Assembly: GCF_019334805.1 (NCBI RefSeq)
Contig: NZ_CP079822.1
Location: forward strand, 992,001 to 1,056,000
Direction: 5' to 3'
From: Rothia mucilaginosa
Lineage (GTDB): Bacteria; Actinomycetota; Actinomycetes; Actinomycetales; Micrococcaceae
DNA: 64,000 nucleotides
The notes under the pieces are model-generated. The model was not told the DNA's origin. It saw only the letters and a program-made list of their open reading frames with translations, and did not search any database. Below, piece after piece: positions 32,316-40,877 of this stretch. The position numbers and the translations under genes were made by a program. Numbering within the stretch: position 1 is the stretch's first letter; every line of letters begins with the position of its first letter.

Positions 32316-33917
32316 ATGGAAACAAACACCGCCGAACTCATCAAAAACCTACGCCGTAGCCAGGCTGAAAACGGGCGAGTAGAAGTCAAAGCTGCAGCTG
32401 GCGGGTTCCCCAAGTCCGTTCTTGAAACCGTTAGTGCCTTCGCCAATGGAGACGGTGGCACCATTCTTCTTGGCCTCACCGACCCGGCAGAAGGTCTACA
32501 GCCAGTTGAAGGTTTCAACGCACAGGCAGTCCACGACGCATCCGTTGAGGCAATCCGTTCCAAGATCACGCCTCGACCCCCGGTAGATATTCAGATTGAG
32601 GCGGCAGACGAGCAACACCGTATCGTGCGCATCGATGTGCTCCCCGGCGACCCGACGCAGAAGCCCTACTACATCGAAGCACACGGCATGTATAACGGCT
32701 CCTACCAGCGCGTCGGCGAGGCCGATATTCGCCTCACCAAGTACGAGATTGACCGTCTCCTAGAGAACCGCAGTCAGCCCCGTTATGACGAGGAGCTGAT
32801 TAGTGAGGCAAGCTTCAAAGACCTCTCCCCCACCCTTGTGAGTGCCTATGTCGCTCGCCTGCGCGAGGAGCAGCCTCGTGTTTTTGCGGCGCTTTCTGAC
32901 CGTGAGGTTCTTCTGCAGGCACGCATTCTACGCATCGATTCTGAGGGCCGAGAAGTACCCACTCTTGGAGCGCTTCTCGCCATGGGCTCATACCCGCAGG
33001 CGTTCTTCCCGCAGCTGATGATGAGCGTTGTTGTTCTTCCCGGTGAAGAGCTTGGTGAGGTTACTGAGGACGGTCGACGCTTCCTGGACAATCACAGCTG
33101 TACCGGCCCTATCCCCTCCATGTTGGATGAAGCTATGGGCGTTTTAGTTCGCAATATGCGCAAAACGTCCACGATGGAGGGCCTCAACAGCAGCGGTATC
33201 GGGCGGGTTGAGCGCTACGAGTATCCGCTGGAGGCTATCCGCGAGCTCCTGGTCAACGCCCTCATGCACCGCGACTACTCGCCGGGTGCGCGCGGCTCGC
33301 AGGTGCAGGTTGAGCTCTACACCAACCGCCTGGTGGTGCGTAGCCCGGGCGGTATCTACGGTGCTGTGACTATCCGAGATTTCGGTCAGCCCGGTGTTTC
33401 TTCAACCCGCAACAGCTACTTGGCAAGCATTCTGACTGATCTGCCCGATCCGGGTACGGGGCGTTTGATTGCAGAGAATAGGGCTTCCGGTATTCCCACG
33501 GTTCTGCGCGCGCTGAAGGATGCGGGTCTGCCCGCTCCCCAGTTTGCTGACCGTCTACTCTATGTGCAGGTCACTCTGATACAGCCCCCGCAGGATGCGT
33601 CTTCTACGGAACAGAAGACCGCGCATGAGGATAAGACTCAGCAAGCAACCCATGCCGCGGGCAAACATTCAGCCGACACCGTCGAACCGGCAGGCGCCGA
33701 TGCGTCGCTTGACGGCCTCAGCGAACGCCAGGCTGGTATTGTGCGCGGCCTGCGTGCACAGGGCGAGGCTGTTTCCACGGCGTATATCCAAGAGCATTGG
33801 GGTCGGGGTGCTTCACGTACCTCCATTACGAATGATCTGCGCCGTCTTGTGGAGGCGAAGCTGATTGTTCCTACGGCTCCGCCGCGTAGTAAGAACCGTA
33901 AGTATCGCGCTGCTTAG
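32316..33917 (+). CDS. AlbA_2/Schlafen-type DNA-binding and ATP-binding protein, putative regulator
   Basis: Protein of 533 residues. The amino-terminal AlbA_2 domain shows EVKAAAGGFPKSVLETVSAF and FANGDGGTILLGL. In the middle, EAIRELLVNALMHRDYSPGA is the ATP-binding motif of the RecG-like divergent GHKL group, followed by VVRSPGGIYGAVT. After a Gln/Thr/Ala-rich linker (about residues 425-465), a carboxy-terminal winged helix reads SERQAGIVRGLRAQGEAVST. Proteins of this type are called predicted transcriptional regulators (COG2865); some act in phage defence or stress. The repeat array just upstream suggests autoregulation. GGGAG precedes the ATG. Confidence 0.85.
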   Translation: METNTAELIKNLRRSQAENGRVEVKAAAGGFPKSVLETVSAFANGDGGTILLGLTDPAEGLQPVEGFNAQAVHDASVEAIRSKITPRPPVDIQIEAADEQHRIVRIDVLPGDPTQKPYYIEAHGMYNGSYQRVGEADIRLTKYEIDRLLENRSQPRYDEELISEASFKDLSPTLVSAYVARLREEQPRVFAALSDREVLLQARILRIDSEGREVPTLGALLAMGSYPQAFFPQLMMSVVVLPGEELGEVTEDGRRFLDNHSCTGPIPSMLDEAMGVLVRNMRKTSTMEGLNSSGIGRVERYEYPLEAIRELLVNALMHRDYSPGARGSQVQVELYTNRLVVRSPGGIYGAVTIRDFGQPGVSSTRNSYLASILTDLPDPGTGRLIAENRASGIPTVLRALKDAGLPAPQFADRLLYVQVTLIQPPQDASSTEQKTAHEDKTQQATHAAGKHSADTVEPAGADASLDGLSERQAGIVRGLRAQGEAVSTAYIQEHWGRGASRTSITNDLRRLVEAKLIVPTAPPRSKNRKYRAA

Positions 33918-33945
33918 ACGTGCCCGATAAAAGGTACACAAAAAA

Positions 33946-33990
33946 GGGGAGGGAAATAGAGCGGTTATTCTCTATTTCCCTCCCCCTTCG
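33946..33990. terminator. Terminator between AlbA_2 gene and DUF1963 gene
   Basis: Perfect 16-bp stem GGGGAGGGAAATAGAG (33946-33961) with CTCTATTTCCCTCCCC (33970-33985), A-run before and CTTCG after; the A-run gives a T-tail for the minus-strand gene. Confidence 0.9.
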
Positions 33991-34011
33991 ACTATTCAGC
34001 CAAAACCACGT

Positions 34012-34911
34012 TTAGCCGCAGGCCCATTCAAAGACGACCTGTGAGAAGTCGCGGGCGGCAAGCGCCTCCGGGGTAATGAGCCAGTTCGCCGCACCAGCGT
34101 CACCCCACATCACGTACACGCCCTCCTCGGCGTCCTCACCCCACTCCGACTCAATGGTCAGCAGGTTCACCGTGTGGCCGCGCAGCTCCTCGAACTCATC
34201 GCGCGGGTCCTCCTGCACGAACGAGGGGTAGCCGCCGATATGCGAGTAATCCCTCTCCTCCGATTCGAAGGGCTCCAGCAGGTTGTAGGAGGCGTCACCG
34301 CGTGCGTTCGGTTCCTCGGGCAGCTTCTGGTCCGGGTACATCTCGTCCCAGGCGTCAGCGAACTGGTCGTAGATTTCGAAGCCGCCATCCAGGAAGCCCT
34401 GCTCCCAGGTCTCGAAGGCGAGCGCGTACTCGACAACCTCCTCGGCGGTGCCCTTACCGTCACGTCCGAAGGGCCAACCGTAGTCATCCCAGTTCACGGT
34501 CGGGTACGGCGCATCCGGGTTCGGCTCGCCCAGCGTCTCGTAGTAGATAACGCGGTGGTTCTTCTGCGAGAGCGGGTTCTCGTAGTCGTAACCCCACATG
34601 CACTCTTCGTCGTTCGGGTCGATCCAGAACTGCAGCATGCCGGTCGCCGGGTAGATGTCGTTTTCGGGCAGGTCGGCGCAGTTAATCTGCGCAATCATGC
34701 CCAGCGGCTCACCCTTCTCATTAGTCGGTGCAGACTCGCCCGCGGGCAGGTACGGGCGGCCGCCAAACTTGGATGCGGTCTGCGGCAGCGGCGCGTCCGG
34801 GCTGCTGACCTTCAGGCGAATCGCCTGCTTACGCGCGCCACGCTCGTTGAGCGCGTCGATGACGCGGCGTGCCTGCGCCAGGGTCTCTTCGGAGGGGTTA
34901 TTCATCGGCAT
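34012..34911 (-). CDS. DUF1963 (YwqG-like) protein
   Basis: Soluble acidic protein of 299 residues. Marks of the YwqG/DUF1963 family are SKFGGRPYLPAGE near residue 50, EPLGMIAQINCADLPE, the segment LQFWIDPNDE, HIGGYPSFVQEDPR and a closing WGDAGAANWLI. Start at MPMNNPSEE is preferred because the longer frame upstream overlaps a basic, unlike-family region; the ribosome site is weak. Function unknown; it stands alone. Confidence 0.85.
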   Translation of the reverse strand: MPMNNPSEETLAQARRVIDALNERGARKQAIRLKVSSPDAPLPQTASKFGGRPYLPAGESAPTNEKGEPLGMIAQINCADLPENDIYPATGMLQFWIDPNDEECMWGYDYENPLSQKNHRVIYYETLGEPNPDAPYPTVNWDDYGWPFGRDGKGTAEEVVEYALAFETWEQGFLDGGFEIYDQFADAWDEMYPDQKLPEEPNARGDASYNLLEPFESEERDYSHIGGYPSFVQEDPRDEFEELRGHTVNLLTIESEWGEDAEEGVYVMWGDAGAANWLITPEALAARDFSQVVFEWACG

Positions 34912-35083
34912 GATGTGCTCGTTTCGTCGGTGAATTAATCGGTGTGAAAGGTTCGGTGTGAAGGCGCGAGGCAACGGTACCGCGGCGCCTTCTACCCCCA
35001 TTAGACCCTATTTCGGGCAGGCGCGCACCGGTTTCGGTCACGAGTGCATCCGGCAGGCAGAAACGCTGGTGCAGAGCGTGCAG

Positions 35084-35141
35084 AAAGCCCCGCCTCCTCA
35101 CCCTCACGCGCAGGACGTGAAAGATACAGATGCGGGGCTTC
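35084..35141 (-). terminator. Probable terminator of the siderophore-binding protein gene
   Basis: AAAGCCCCGC (35084-35093) pairs with GCGGGGCTT (35132-35140); the loop contains a smaller CACG...CGTG pairing. On the minus strand the structure follows the stop by about 37 bases and ends in GGGGCTTTCTG. Confidence 0.6.
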
Positions 35142-35177
35142 CAGCGAAAACGAATCTCTACACGAGACGAGAAAGGC

Positions 35178-36209
35178 TTAGAGCGCCTTCTCGATGGTCT
35201 CCAGAACACCGAGCGCAGCAGCCGGGCCAGCGTTCAGGAAGAACATGTCGGGATCCACGCTGTGTGCGTGCTTCTCGGTGACAGCCTTGAGGGTGCTCCA
35301 CAGGGCTTCCTTGGTCAGCTTGGACTCGTCGCCACCCTGCACGCCGTAGAACAGGTAGTCTGCGTCAGCCTGGTCGAGCTGCTCGGCGCTCAGGTCCACG
35401 GAGGTCTTCTCAACCTGCGCAGCCGCGGGGCGTGCCAGGGATGCATCCACGCAGATGGAGCCCACGAACGAGGACTTCGCGAAGATGCGGGTGCGGTCAG
35501 CGGAAGCGTACAGGAAGGAGAAGGTCTTCTCGGTGCCGGCCTTCTGGCCGACCGACTTTGCCTTGGTGTTGTACTCCTCCATGAGCTTCTCAGCCTTCTC
35601 GGTGGTGCCCAGCGCAGCGGCAATCAGCAGGAAGTCCTGCTTCCAGTTGATGCCGGTGCCCTCGGTGACCACGGTCGGGGCGATCTTGGCGAGGGACTCG
35701 TACACCTCATCCTTCTTGTTGGTGTTGTTGATGAGGATCAGGTCGGGTTTGAGGTTTGCGATGGCTTCCAGGTCGGGGTCGGTGCGCTTGCCGACCTTAG
35801 CAATCTTGTCGAGCTCTGCGGACTTATCGGAGAACTTAGTCTTCAGGTAGGTGGGGACCAGGTCGGCGTCACCGGCGGTTGCTGCGCCGACCGGCACGAC
35901 GCCCAGGGAGAGCACGCCGTCGAGCTGACCGGTGGAGAGAATCACGACCTTGGAGGGTGCGGATTTGATGGTGGTTTCACCGCGGAAGTGCTTGACGGTG
36001 CGGGGGAATTCGCCGTCAACGGTGGTGGTGCCCATGCCGGAGGGCAGGGCGGAGGGTGCCACCTTCTTACCGGTCGCAGAAGCAGACGCGGAGGAGGAAG
36101 AGCCGGAAGTGTTGGAGGAGCCGCAAGCCGCCAGGGCGAGGGCACTGAAGGAACCGAGTGCGAGTGCGCCGAAGGAGCGGCGGGTGATCTTGTTCGTCAT
36201 ATTTGCCAT
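35178..36209 (-). CDS. Iron-siderophore-binding lipoprotein
   Basis: Substrate-binding protein of 343 residues (FecB/FepB, PF01497 type). The signal peptide has twin arginines (NKITRRSFGALALGSFSALA) and a lipobox LAAC at about residue 29, followed by a Ser/Ala-rich tether. The body shows VVILSTGQLDGVLSLGVVPV, NLKPDLILINNTNKKDEVYE and a closing NAGPAAALGVLETIEKAL. It is divergent from two FecCD-type permease genes, so the three form one iron importer. The start may instead be the ATG three codons later. Confidence 0.9.
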   Translation of the reverse strand: MANMTNKITRRSFGALALGSFSALALAACGSSNTSGSSSSASASATGKKVAPSALPSGMGTTTVDGEFPRTVKHFRGETTIKSAPSKVVILSTGQLDGVLSLGVVPVGAATAGDADLVPTYLKTKFSDKSAELDKIAKVGKRTDPDLEAIANLKPDLILINNTNKKDEVYESLAKIAPTVVTEGTGINWKQDFLLIAAALGTTEKAEKLMEEYNTKAKSVGQKAGTEKTFSFLYASADRTRIFAKSSFVGSICVDASLARPAAAQVEKTSVDLSAEQLDQADADYLFYGVQGGDESKLTKEALWSTLKAVTEKHAHSVDPDMFFLNAGPAAALGVLETIEKAL

Positions 36210-36210
36210 A

Positions 36211-36230
36211 TTATTAGGATAACCTCATAT
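36211..36230. promoter_or_regulatory. Possible iron-regulator site between siderophore genes
   Basis: TTATTAGGATAACCTCATAT lies immediately upstream of the binding-protein gene. It contains TTAGG and TAACCT, the ends of DtxR/IdeR boxes, but they sit too close together for a full 19-bp site. AT-rich sequence with ATATGCATATGC follows. This is weak evidence for iron control of both divergent units. Confidence 0.3.
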
Positions 36231-36323
36231 ATGCATATGCGATACTTAATACTTATCTATTGATACGTTAAGCATCCTCCGTCCGCACGGGAGCACACCG
36301 CTCCCCCACCACCTCCAAAGCCT

Positions 36324-37613
36324 ATGACACCACAGACCTCCCCCTCTTCCGGACCCACCGTCAGCGCTGCCTCCCTGGCGAAAATTCGTGCCCTCTCCGC
36401 TTCTTCGGACGCCGTATCTGGCGCCTCCTCTGGCGGTCAGGGTGGCAAGTCTATCTCGCGTCTGGCGGTTGCGCTCATTATTGGCGGCGTTCTGCTAGTG
36501 CTGCTTTGCGCCCTGTCGTTTACGGTGGGTTCGCGCCTGTTCACCCTGGACCGCTCGATTGACGGTTTCCTCCACCCGGAGGCGAACACCATCGAGTCGA
36601 AGCTGATTTGGGCGAAGCGTGCCCCGCGTACCGCCGCGGCGTTGCTGGTGGGTGCCGCGTTGGCGGTGTCGGGTGTGCTCATGCAGGCGTTGAGCCGTAA
36701 CCCGCTGGCTGAGCCGGGTCTGCTGGGTGTGAACTCGGGTGCCGCCGCCTCCGTGGTGGTCGGTGTGGGCGTTTTTGGGGTGTCGTCCCCGTTCGTTCAG
36801 CTGTGGCTGGCTCTACTGGGTTCGGGTCTGGCGGCGGCGCTGGTGTTCGTCATGGGCCTGGTGGATTCTAAACCGAACCTGGATTCGACGGCGCGTCTGG
36901 TGCTGACGGGTGTGGCGGTGAACGCCTGCCTGGGCACGATTACCGGCATTATCACAATGTTTAATTCGAAGGCTTTTGATTCGCACCGTTTCTGGGTGGT
37001 GGGTTCGCTGGAGAACCGCACCTTTGAGCAGGTGCTGTCTGCGCTGCCCTTTGTGGCATTGGGTTTGGTGCTCTCTTTCATGCTGATCGGTCCTCTGCGT
37101 GCCCTGGCACTCGGCGAGGATGCGGCAGCTGGCCTGGGTGTACCGGTGACAATGGTGCGTGGCGCGACGATTATTGCGATCATGGCGCTGTGTGGTGCGG
37201 CGACTGCGATTGCGGGCCCGATTGGTTTTGTGGGCCTGGTCGTGCCGCATGTGGTGCGTCTGCTGGTGGGTTCCGACATTGCGCGCGTGCTGCCGCTGTC
37301 GCTGGTGTACGGCCCGGTGTTGGTACTTGCCTCCGATATTCTGGGTCGCGTTCTGGTGATGCCGAGTGAGCTTGAGGTGGGTATTGTGACCGCCTTTATT
37401 GGTGCCCCAGTGCTGATGGTTCTGGTGCTGCGGTTGAGTACGGGTGCGCGCGGTGCGAAGAAGGGCCGCATGGGTGAGAAGGCGCAGGCGCACGACGAGG
37501 CGGGCCCGCCTAACGTGTCGGAGCACGGTCCGCATCGTGCTCACCGCCCTGTTGTGGGTGGTTCGTCTGGTTCGACTGGTTCGTCTAGCTCATCTGGCGT
37601 ATCTGGTTTGTAG
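36324..37613 (+). CDS. FecCD-type siderophore permease 1
   Basis: Permease of 429 residues with about nine or ten helices. The family segments are KRAPRTAAALLVGAALAVSG, MQALSRNPLAEPGLLGVNSG, ALGEDAAAGLGVP and GPIGFVGLVVPHVVRLLVG. The first 45 residues are a polar Ser/Ala-rich extension, and the last 60 are a hydrophilic tail ending in a run of Ser and Gly, both unusual for the family. It is followed after 25 bases by permease 2. Confidence 0.9.
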   Translation: MTPQTSPSSGPTVSAASLAKIRALSASSDAVSGASSGGQGGKSISRLAVALIIGGVLLVLLCALSFTVGSRLFTLDRSIDGFLHPEANTIESKLIWAKRAPRTAAALLVGAALAVSGVLMQALSRNPLAEPGLLGVNSGAAASVVVGVGVFGVSSPFVQLWLALLGSGLAAALVFVMGLVDSKPNLDSTARLVLTGVAVNACLGTITGIITMFNSKAFDSHRFWVVGSLENRTFEQVLSALPFVALGLVLSFMLIGPLRALALGEDAAAGLGVPVTMVRGATIIAIMALCGAATAIAGPIGFVGLVVPHVVRLLVGSDIARVLPLSLVYGPVLVLASDILGRVLVMPSELEVGIVTAFIGAPVLMVLVLRLSTGARGAKKGRMGEKAQAHDEAGPPNVSEHGPHRAHRPVVGGSSGSTGSSSSSGVSGL

Positions 37614-37638
37614 GCCCCGGTTTCTGAGAGGTTTTATT

Positions 37639-38691
37639 GTGAGCGTTGTGTCTCGTTCTGTAGCCGGGTCTGCTGTTGCCGGGTCTGTGCGTATCCCTGG
37701 GCGTTACCGCACCCCTATTCCGCGTACCCTGCTGGTGGTGGCGGTGCTTGTGGCGGCGGCGGCCGCCTCCCTGGTGTTTGGTAGTTATCAGATGAGCCCT
37801 GATCAGGTGTTTCGCCTGATTTTTCAGGGTGAGGGCACGGAGATTGAGCGTCAGCTGGTGTTGAATCAGCGTCTGCCGCGTATGCTTGCCGCCGTGGTGG
37901 TGGGTGCGGCTTTGGGCTTGTCGGGCGCTATTTTTCAGTCGGTTTCGCGTAATGCTTTGGGTTCGCCGGATATTATCGGTTTCACGGTGGGTTCGGCGAC
38001 CGGTGCCCTGTCGGTGGTGCTGATTGGGTCGTTGAGTTCTACCGGTGTGGGTATGGGCTTGGGCGCTATTATTGGCGGTTTTGCGACGGCGGCTGTGGTG
38101 ATGCTTCTGGCGGGTGCGCGCGGTGGCGCGACGATGGGTCAGAAGATGGTGCTGATTGGTATTGCGGTGAGTGCGATGCTCAGTTCCGTGAATGATTACC
38201 TGATTACGCGCGGTGATTTGGAGAAGGCGGAGGCGGCGAAGACCTGGCAGCACGGTTCGCTGAATGCTCTGTCGTGGAACCAGATGTCGGTTCAGGCGGT
38301 ACTGCTGCTGGTGGCTATTCCACTGGTTCTGTTGTTGACGCGCCGACTGCGCACCCTGGAGCTCGGCGATGACTTGGCGGCGGGTTTGGGCCTGCCGGTG
38401 AAGAAGACCGTGAACCTGCTGGTGGCGGCTGCCGTGCTTCTGGTGGCTGTGGCGATTTCTGTTGCGGGTCCGATTGGTTTCTTGGCGCTGGTTGCCCCGC
38501 AGATCGCGCGCCGCCTGTGGAACACTCCGGGTACGGCGATGTGGCATTCGGCGCTGTTGGGTTCGGGGATTTTGGTGCTGGCTGATTTTGTGTCGGCTCG
38601 TGCGTTGGCGCCGTTCCAGATTCCGGTGGGTCTGGTGACGGGCGCGTTGGGTGGCGTGTACATGCTGTGGTTGCTGTACCGTCAGCGCTAG
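37639..38691 (+). CDS. FecCD-type siderophore permease 2
   Basis: Permease of 350 residues, partner of the previous gene in a heterodimer. Segments are NQRLPRMLAAVVVGAALGLS, FQSVSRNALGSPDIIGFTVG, ELGDDLAAGLGLPV and AGPIGFLALVAPQIARRLW. The GTG start is chosen because GAGAGG lies eight bases upstream; an earlier open frame overlaps permease 1. A terminator follows and no ATPase gene is present, so the importer must borrow an ATPase encoded elsewhere. Confidence 0.9.
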   Translation: MSVVSRSVAGSAVAGSVRIPGRYRTPIPRTLLVVAVLVAAAAASLVFGSYQMSPDQVFRLIFQGEGTEIERQLVLNQRLPRMLAAVVVGAALGLSGAIFQSVSRNALGSPDIIGFTVGSATGALSVVLIGSLSSTGVGMGLGAIIGGFATAAVVMLLAGARGGATMGQKMVLIGIAVSAMLSSVNDYLITRGDLEKAEAAKTWQHGSLNALSWNQMSVQAVLLLVAIPLVLLLTRRLRTLELGDDLAAGLGLPVKKTVNLLVAAAVLLVAVAISVAGPIGFLALVAPQIARRLWNTPGTAMWHSALLGSGILVLADFVSARALAPFQIPVGLVTGALGGVYMLWLLYRQR

Positions 38692-38717
38692 TTGCGCCGT
38701 CTTATTCCGTATGAGTG

Positions 38718-38755
38718 ACCGGGTGTTCCCCACTGTGGGGGCGCCCGGTTTTCTG
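38718..38755 (+). terminator. Terminator after siderophore permeases
   Basis: ACCGGGTGTTCCCC (38718-38731) pairs with GGGGGCGCCCGGT (38737-38749) with one G-U and is followed by TTTTCTG. Confidence 0.85.
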
Positions 38756-38947
38756 TATTTCACGGGTGGTTTCAGAATTTTTCAGAATTTTCCCAGTTTT
38801 ACCCCGGGGTAGATTAAAAACTGCTTATCGTGTCAGGGGTCGCTCATAGAGTGTAGGTGTTGGAAGGGACGATCCTTCCGACCGGGCACGCCGTCTCCTG
38901 CGGTGTTGCCGCTAGGTTGAGATTCAGCATCTACGGAAGGAACGGTC

Positions 38948-39631
38948 ATGGACAACACCACTCACGAGAGCCAGTACGCAAACGCAGAGATTTCCTGCAC
39001 CGCCGATGAGCAGCTGTGCCGTGATGCAGAGTTCAACCTGCTGATGCAGGCGGGCACCATCGTTCGTATGGAGCGTTTCAACGTGGATGAGCTCCGCGGC
39101 GTTCTGGAGCAGCTGGTGGCTGACGGTTCGTGCTTCCGCACCGCGCCGGCGTCCTCGACTATGGGCCGCGTGATGCGTCACCTGACTCAGGGCGCTTCCG
39201 GTTACGAGGCGAACCTGGCTGAGCTGCGTGCGGCGGCGCAGAACGCTCTGCTGTTCGTGTTCCCCCTGGAGAAGGACCTGGAGATGTGCCTGCGCTTTGA
39301 GCGTGTGCAGGGCACCGGCCTGGCGTTGACTCGTCTGGGCGTGAGCCCGGTCAATGGTGACCTGTGGACTCAGCACTGGGCGATGCGCGCGCTGGAGTGC
39401 ACCGGCGGCGTGTTTGCGGTGGAGTCCGCTCCGGGTGCCTGCAATTTTGAGCTGCGCCGCGAGATGTTCTACGCGATGCTGTCGCTGGTTGAGCTGTCGA
39501 CTTTGGGTCTGTCGGCTGAGCCGGAGGACTTCTACATGTTTGCCGATTCGGAGGCCGTGTGTAAGAAGTTCAAGCGTGAGCGTCGTGATTGCCGCCGCGC
39601 AATGCGTGCCCAGTACGACCGCGCCGCATAA
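38948..39631 (+). CDS. Hypothetical soluble protein
   Basis: Protein of 227 residues, no signal peptide or membrane helix. Seven cysteines are spread along it (for example SCTADEQLCRDAEF near residues 17-29, LECTGG and GACNFEL), and a basic end reads KKFKRERRDCRRAMRAQYDR. The middle MGRVMRHLTQGASGYEANLA gives no family. GAAGGAAC precedes the ATG. It is a single gene between the iron genes and corA; no function is proposed. Confidence 0.75.
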   Translation: MDNTTHESQYANAEISCTADEQLCRDAEFNLLMQAGTIVRMERFNVDELRGVLEQLVADGSCFRTAPASSTMGRVMRHLTQGASGYEANLAELRAAAQNALLFVFPLEKDLEMCLRFERVQGTGLALTRLGVSPVNGDLWTQHWAMRALECTGGVFAVESAPGACNFELRREMFYAMLSLVELSTLGLSAEPEDFYMFADSEAVCKKFKRERRDCRRAMRAQYDRAA

Positions 39632-39638
39632 GGTATAT

Positions 39639-39664
39639 CGTGTATGCCTTATACGGCATACGCG
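39639..39664. terminator. Small inverted repeat between hypothetical gene and corA
   Basis: CGTGTATGCC (39639-39648) and GGCATACGCG (39655-39664) pair with one G-T at the base. It sits in the 37-base gap between convergent genes and may serve both; no clear T-run. Confidence 0.5.
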
Positions 39665-39668
39665 CATA

Positions 39669-40706
39669 TCAGAGCCATTTGTTCTTCTTGAAGAACCAGT
39701 AGAGAAGCAGGCAGGAACCCACCATGAGTAGCAGCGCGGCGGGGTAGCCGAACTCCCATTTGAGTTCGGGCATGACCTCAAAGTTCATACCGTACACGGA
39801 GCCAACGATGGTGGGCACCATGAGCAGCGCCGCGTAGGCGGAGATTTTCTTGGTGTCGTCGTTCTGCTGCTGGCCGAGCAGGGTGTCGTGCACTCGCAGG
39901 GCGTTTTCTAGGGAGCTGCGAAGGTCCTCGAGGCGTTCTTTTGTGTGCACCACGTGGTCAAGCACGTTGCGGAATTGCCGGGCGAGCTCGACCGCTTCTT
40001 CGTTCTTTTCTTCTTCGGATACGCCCGGGTAGGGTGAGGGGTCGAGTGCGCCGGTGCGTATGCCTTCGATGATTCGGCCGATCATGGATTCGAGGGGTCG
40101 GCAGGCACGCTGGAAGTCGATGACCTGGTTGAGCAGTTCGTAGATGCGCTGGGCGAGCGAGTTGGCCTCTTGCCGCTCGCTGGGAGAGAAGAGGATGTCT
40201 TCGATTTCGTCGTTGTCGTTTTCGAGTCCGTCGAGCACGGGTGCGTACCCGTCGACGGTGCTGTCGAGGATGCGGTGCAGCAGTCGGGCGGGGGATGCGT
40301 CGGGGGTGGCGTAGAGTAGGTTGAACTGGTCGTTGATGTTGCGGTCACTGCGTTGTTCGTCGCGGACGAGTGCGAGGGTGTAGCGGGGGCCGGTGAAGAG
40401 GTGCAGTTCGCTCAGACGCACTTCTTCTTCTTTGTCGAGGTAGATGGCGGGGCGGATGACGGTGAAGAGGGAGTCGCCGTATCGTTCTAGTTTGGCGCGC
40501 TGGTGGCCTCGTCCGGCGTCTTCGATGGCGAGTTCGTGCAGGTTGAAGGTTTCTTGTAGCCTGTGCAGTTCGTGGATGCCGGTGTTGGCGTATCCGATGG
40601 CTACGGCGGTGTTGGGCTGCTGGTAGGCGTTGAGGGTTTCTTCTTCGGGTGTGCCTACGCGGATGCGGTCTCCGCTGGGGTAGATGGCTCCGGTAATGTA
40701 GGTCAT
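39669..40706 (-). CDS. corA: CorA-type magnesium/divalent-metal channel
   Basis: Protein of 345 residues with a long cytoplasmic part and two carboxy-terminal helices. The signature GMN occurs in VYGMNFEVMPELKWEFGYPA, where the loop after GMN has the MPEL pattern of CorA. The tail KKNKWL is basic. Start chosen at MTYITG because GAGGAG lies eight bases upstream; earlier in-frame starts lack it. CorA pentamers let Mg2+, Co2+ and Ni2+ into the cell. Confidence 0.93.
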   Translation of the reverse strand: MTYITGAIYPSGDRIRVGTPEEETLNAYQQPNTAVAIGYANTGIHELHRLQETFNLHELAIEDAGRGHQRAKLERYGDSLFTVIRPAIYLDKEEEVRLSELHLFTGPRYTLALVRDEQRSDRNINDQFNLLYATPDASPARLLHRILDSTVDGYAPVLDGLENDNDEIEDILFSPSERQEANSLAQRIYELLNQVIDFQRACRPLESMIGRIIEGIRTGALDPSPYPGVSEEEKNEEAVELARQFRNVLDHVVHTKERLEDLRSSLENALRVHDTLLGQQQNDDTKKISAYAALLMVPTIVGSVYGMNFEVMPELKWEFGYPAALLLMVGSCLLLYWFFKKNKWL

Positions 40707-40813
40707 CGTTGTACTCCTCTGAACGCTTTGGCGCCACGTGTGCAAGGCGCTCTTTCCAGCATACGGCACGCGCCCCGCCCGGTCATGTGCACCGCGCATG
40801 CACCCGGCATACG

Positions 40814-40858
40814 AAAAGCCCGCGGAAGGCACCTGTAAGGCACCCTCCGGGGGCTTTC
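40814..40858 (-). terminator. Terminator of purA
   Basis: AAAAGCCCGCGGAAGGCACC pairs with the GGTGCC-type/CTCCGGGGGCTTT side ending at 40858; on the minus strand it ends in GGGCTTTTCG and follows the purA stop by about 20 bases. Confidence 0.85.
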
Positions 40859-40877
40859 ACGTGTTGAGCTATTGCGC

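Noticed and set aside
36211..36230. Full DtxR/IdeR box
   Set aside because: TTAGG and TAACCT are present but only one base apart; a 19-bp box needs about six bases between. Kept only as a low-confidence site.
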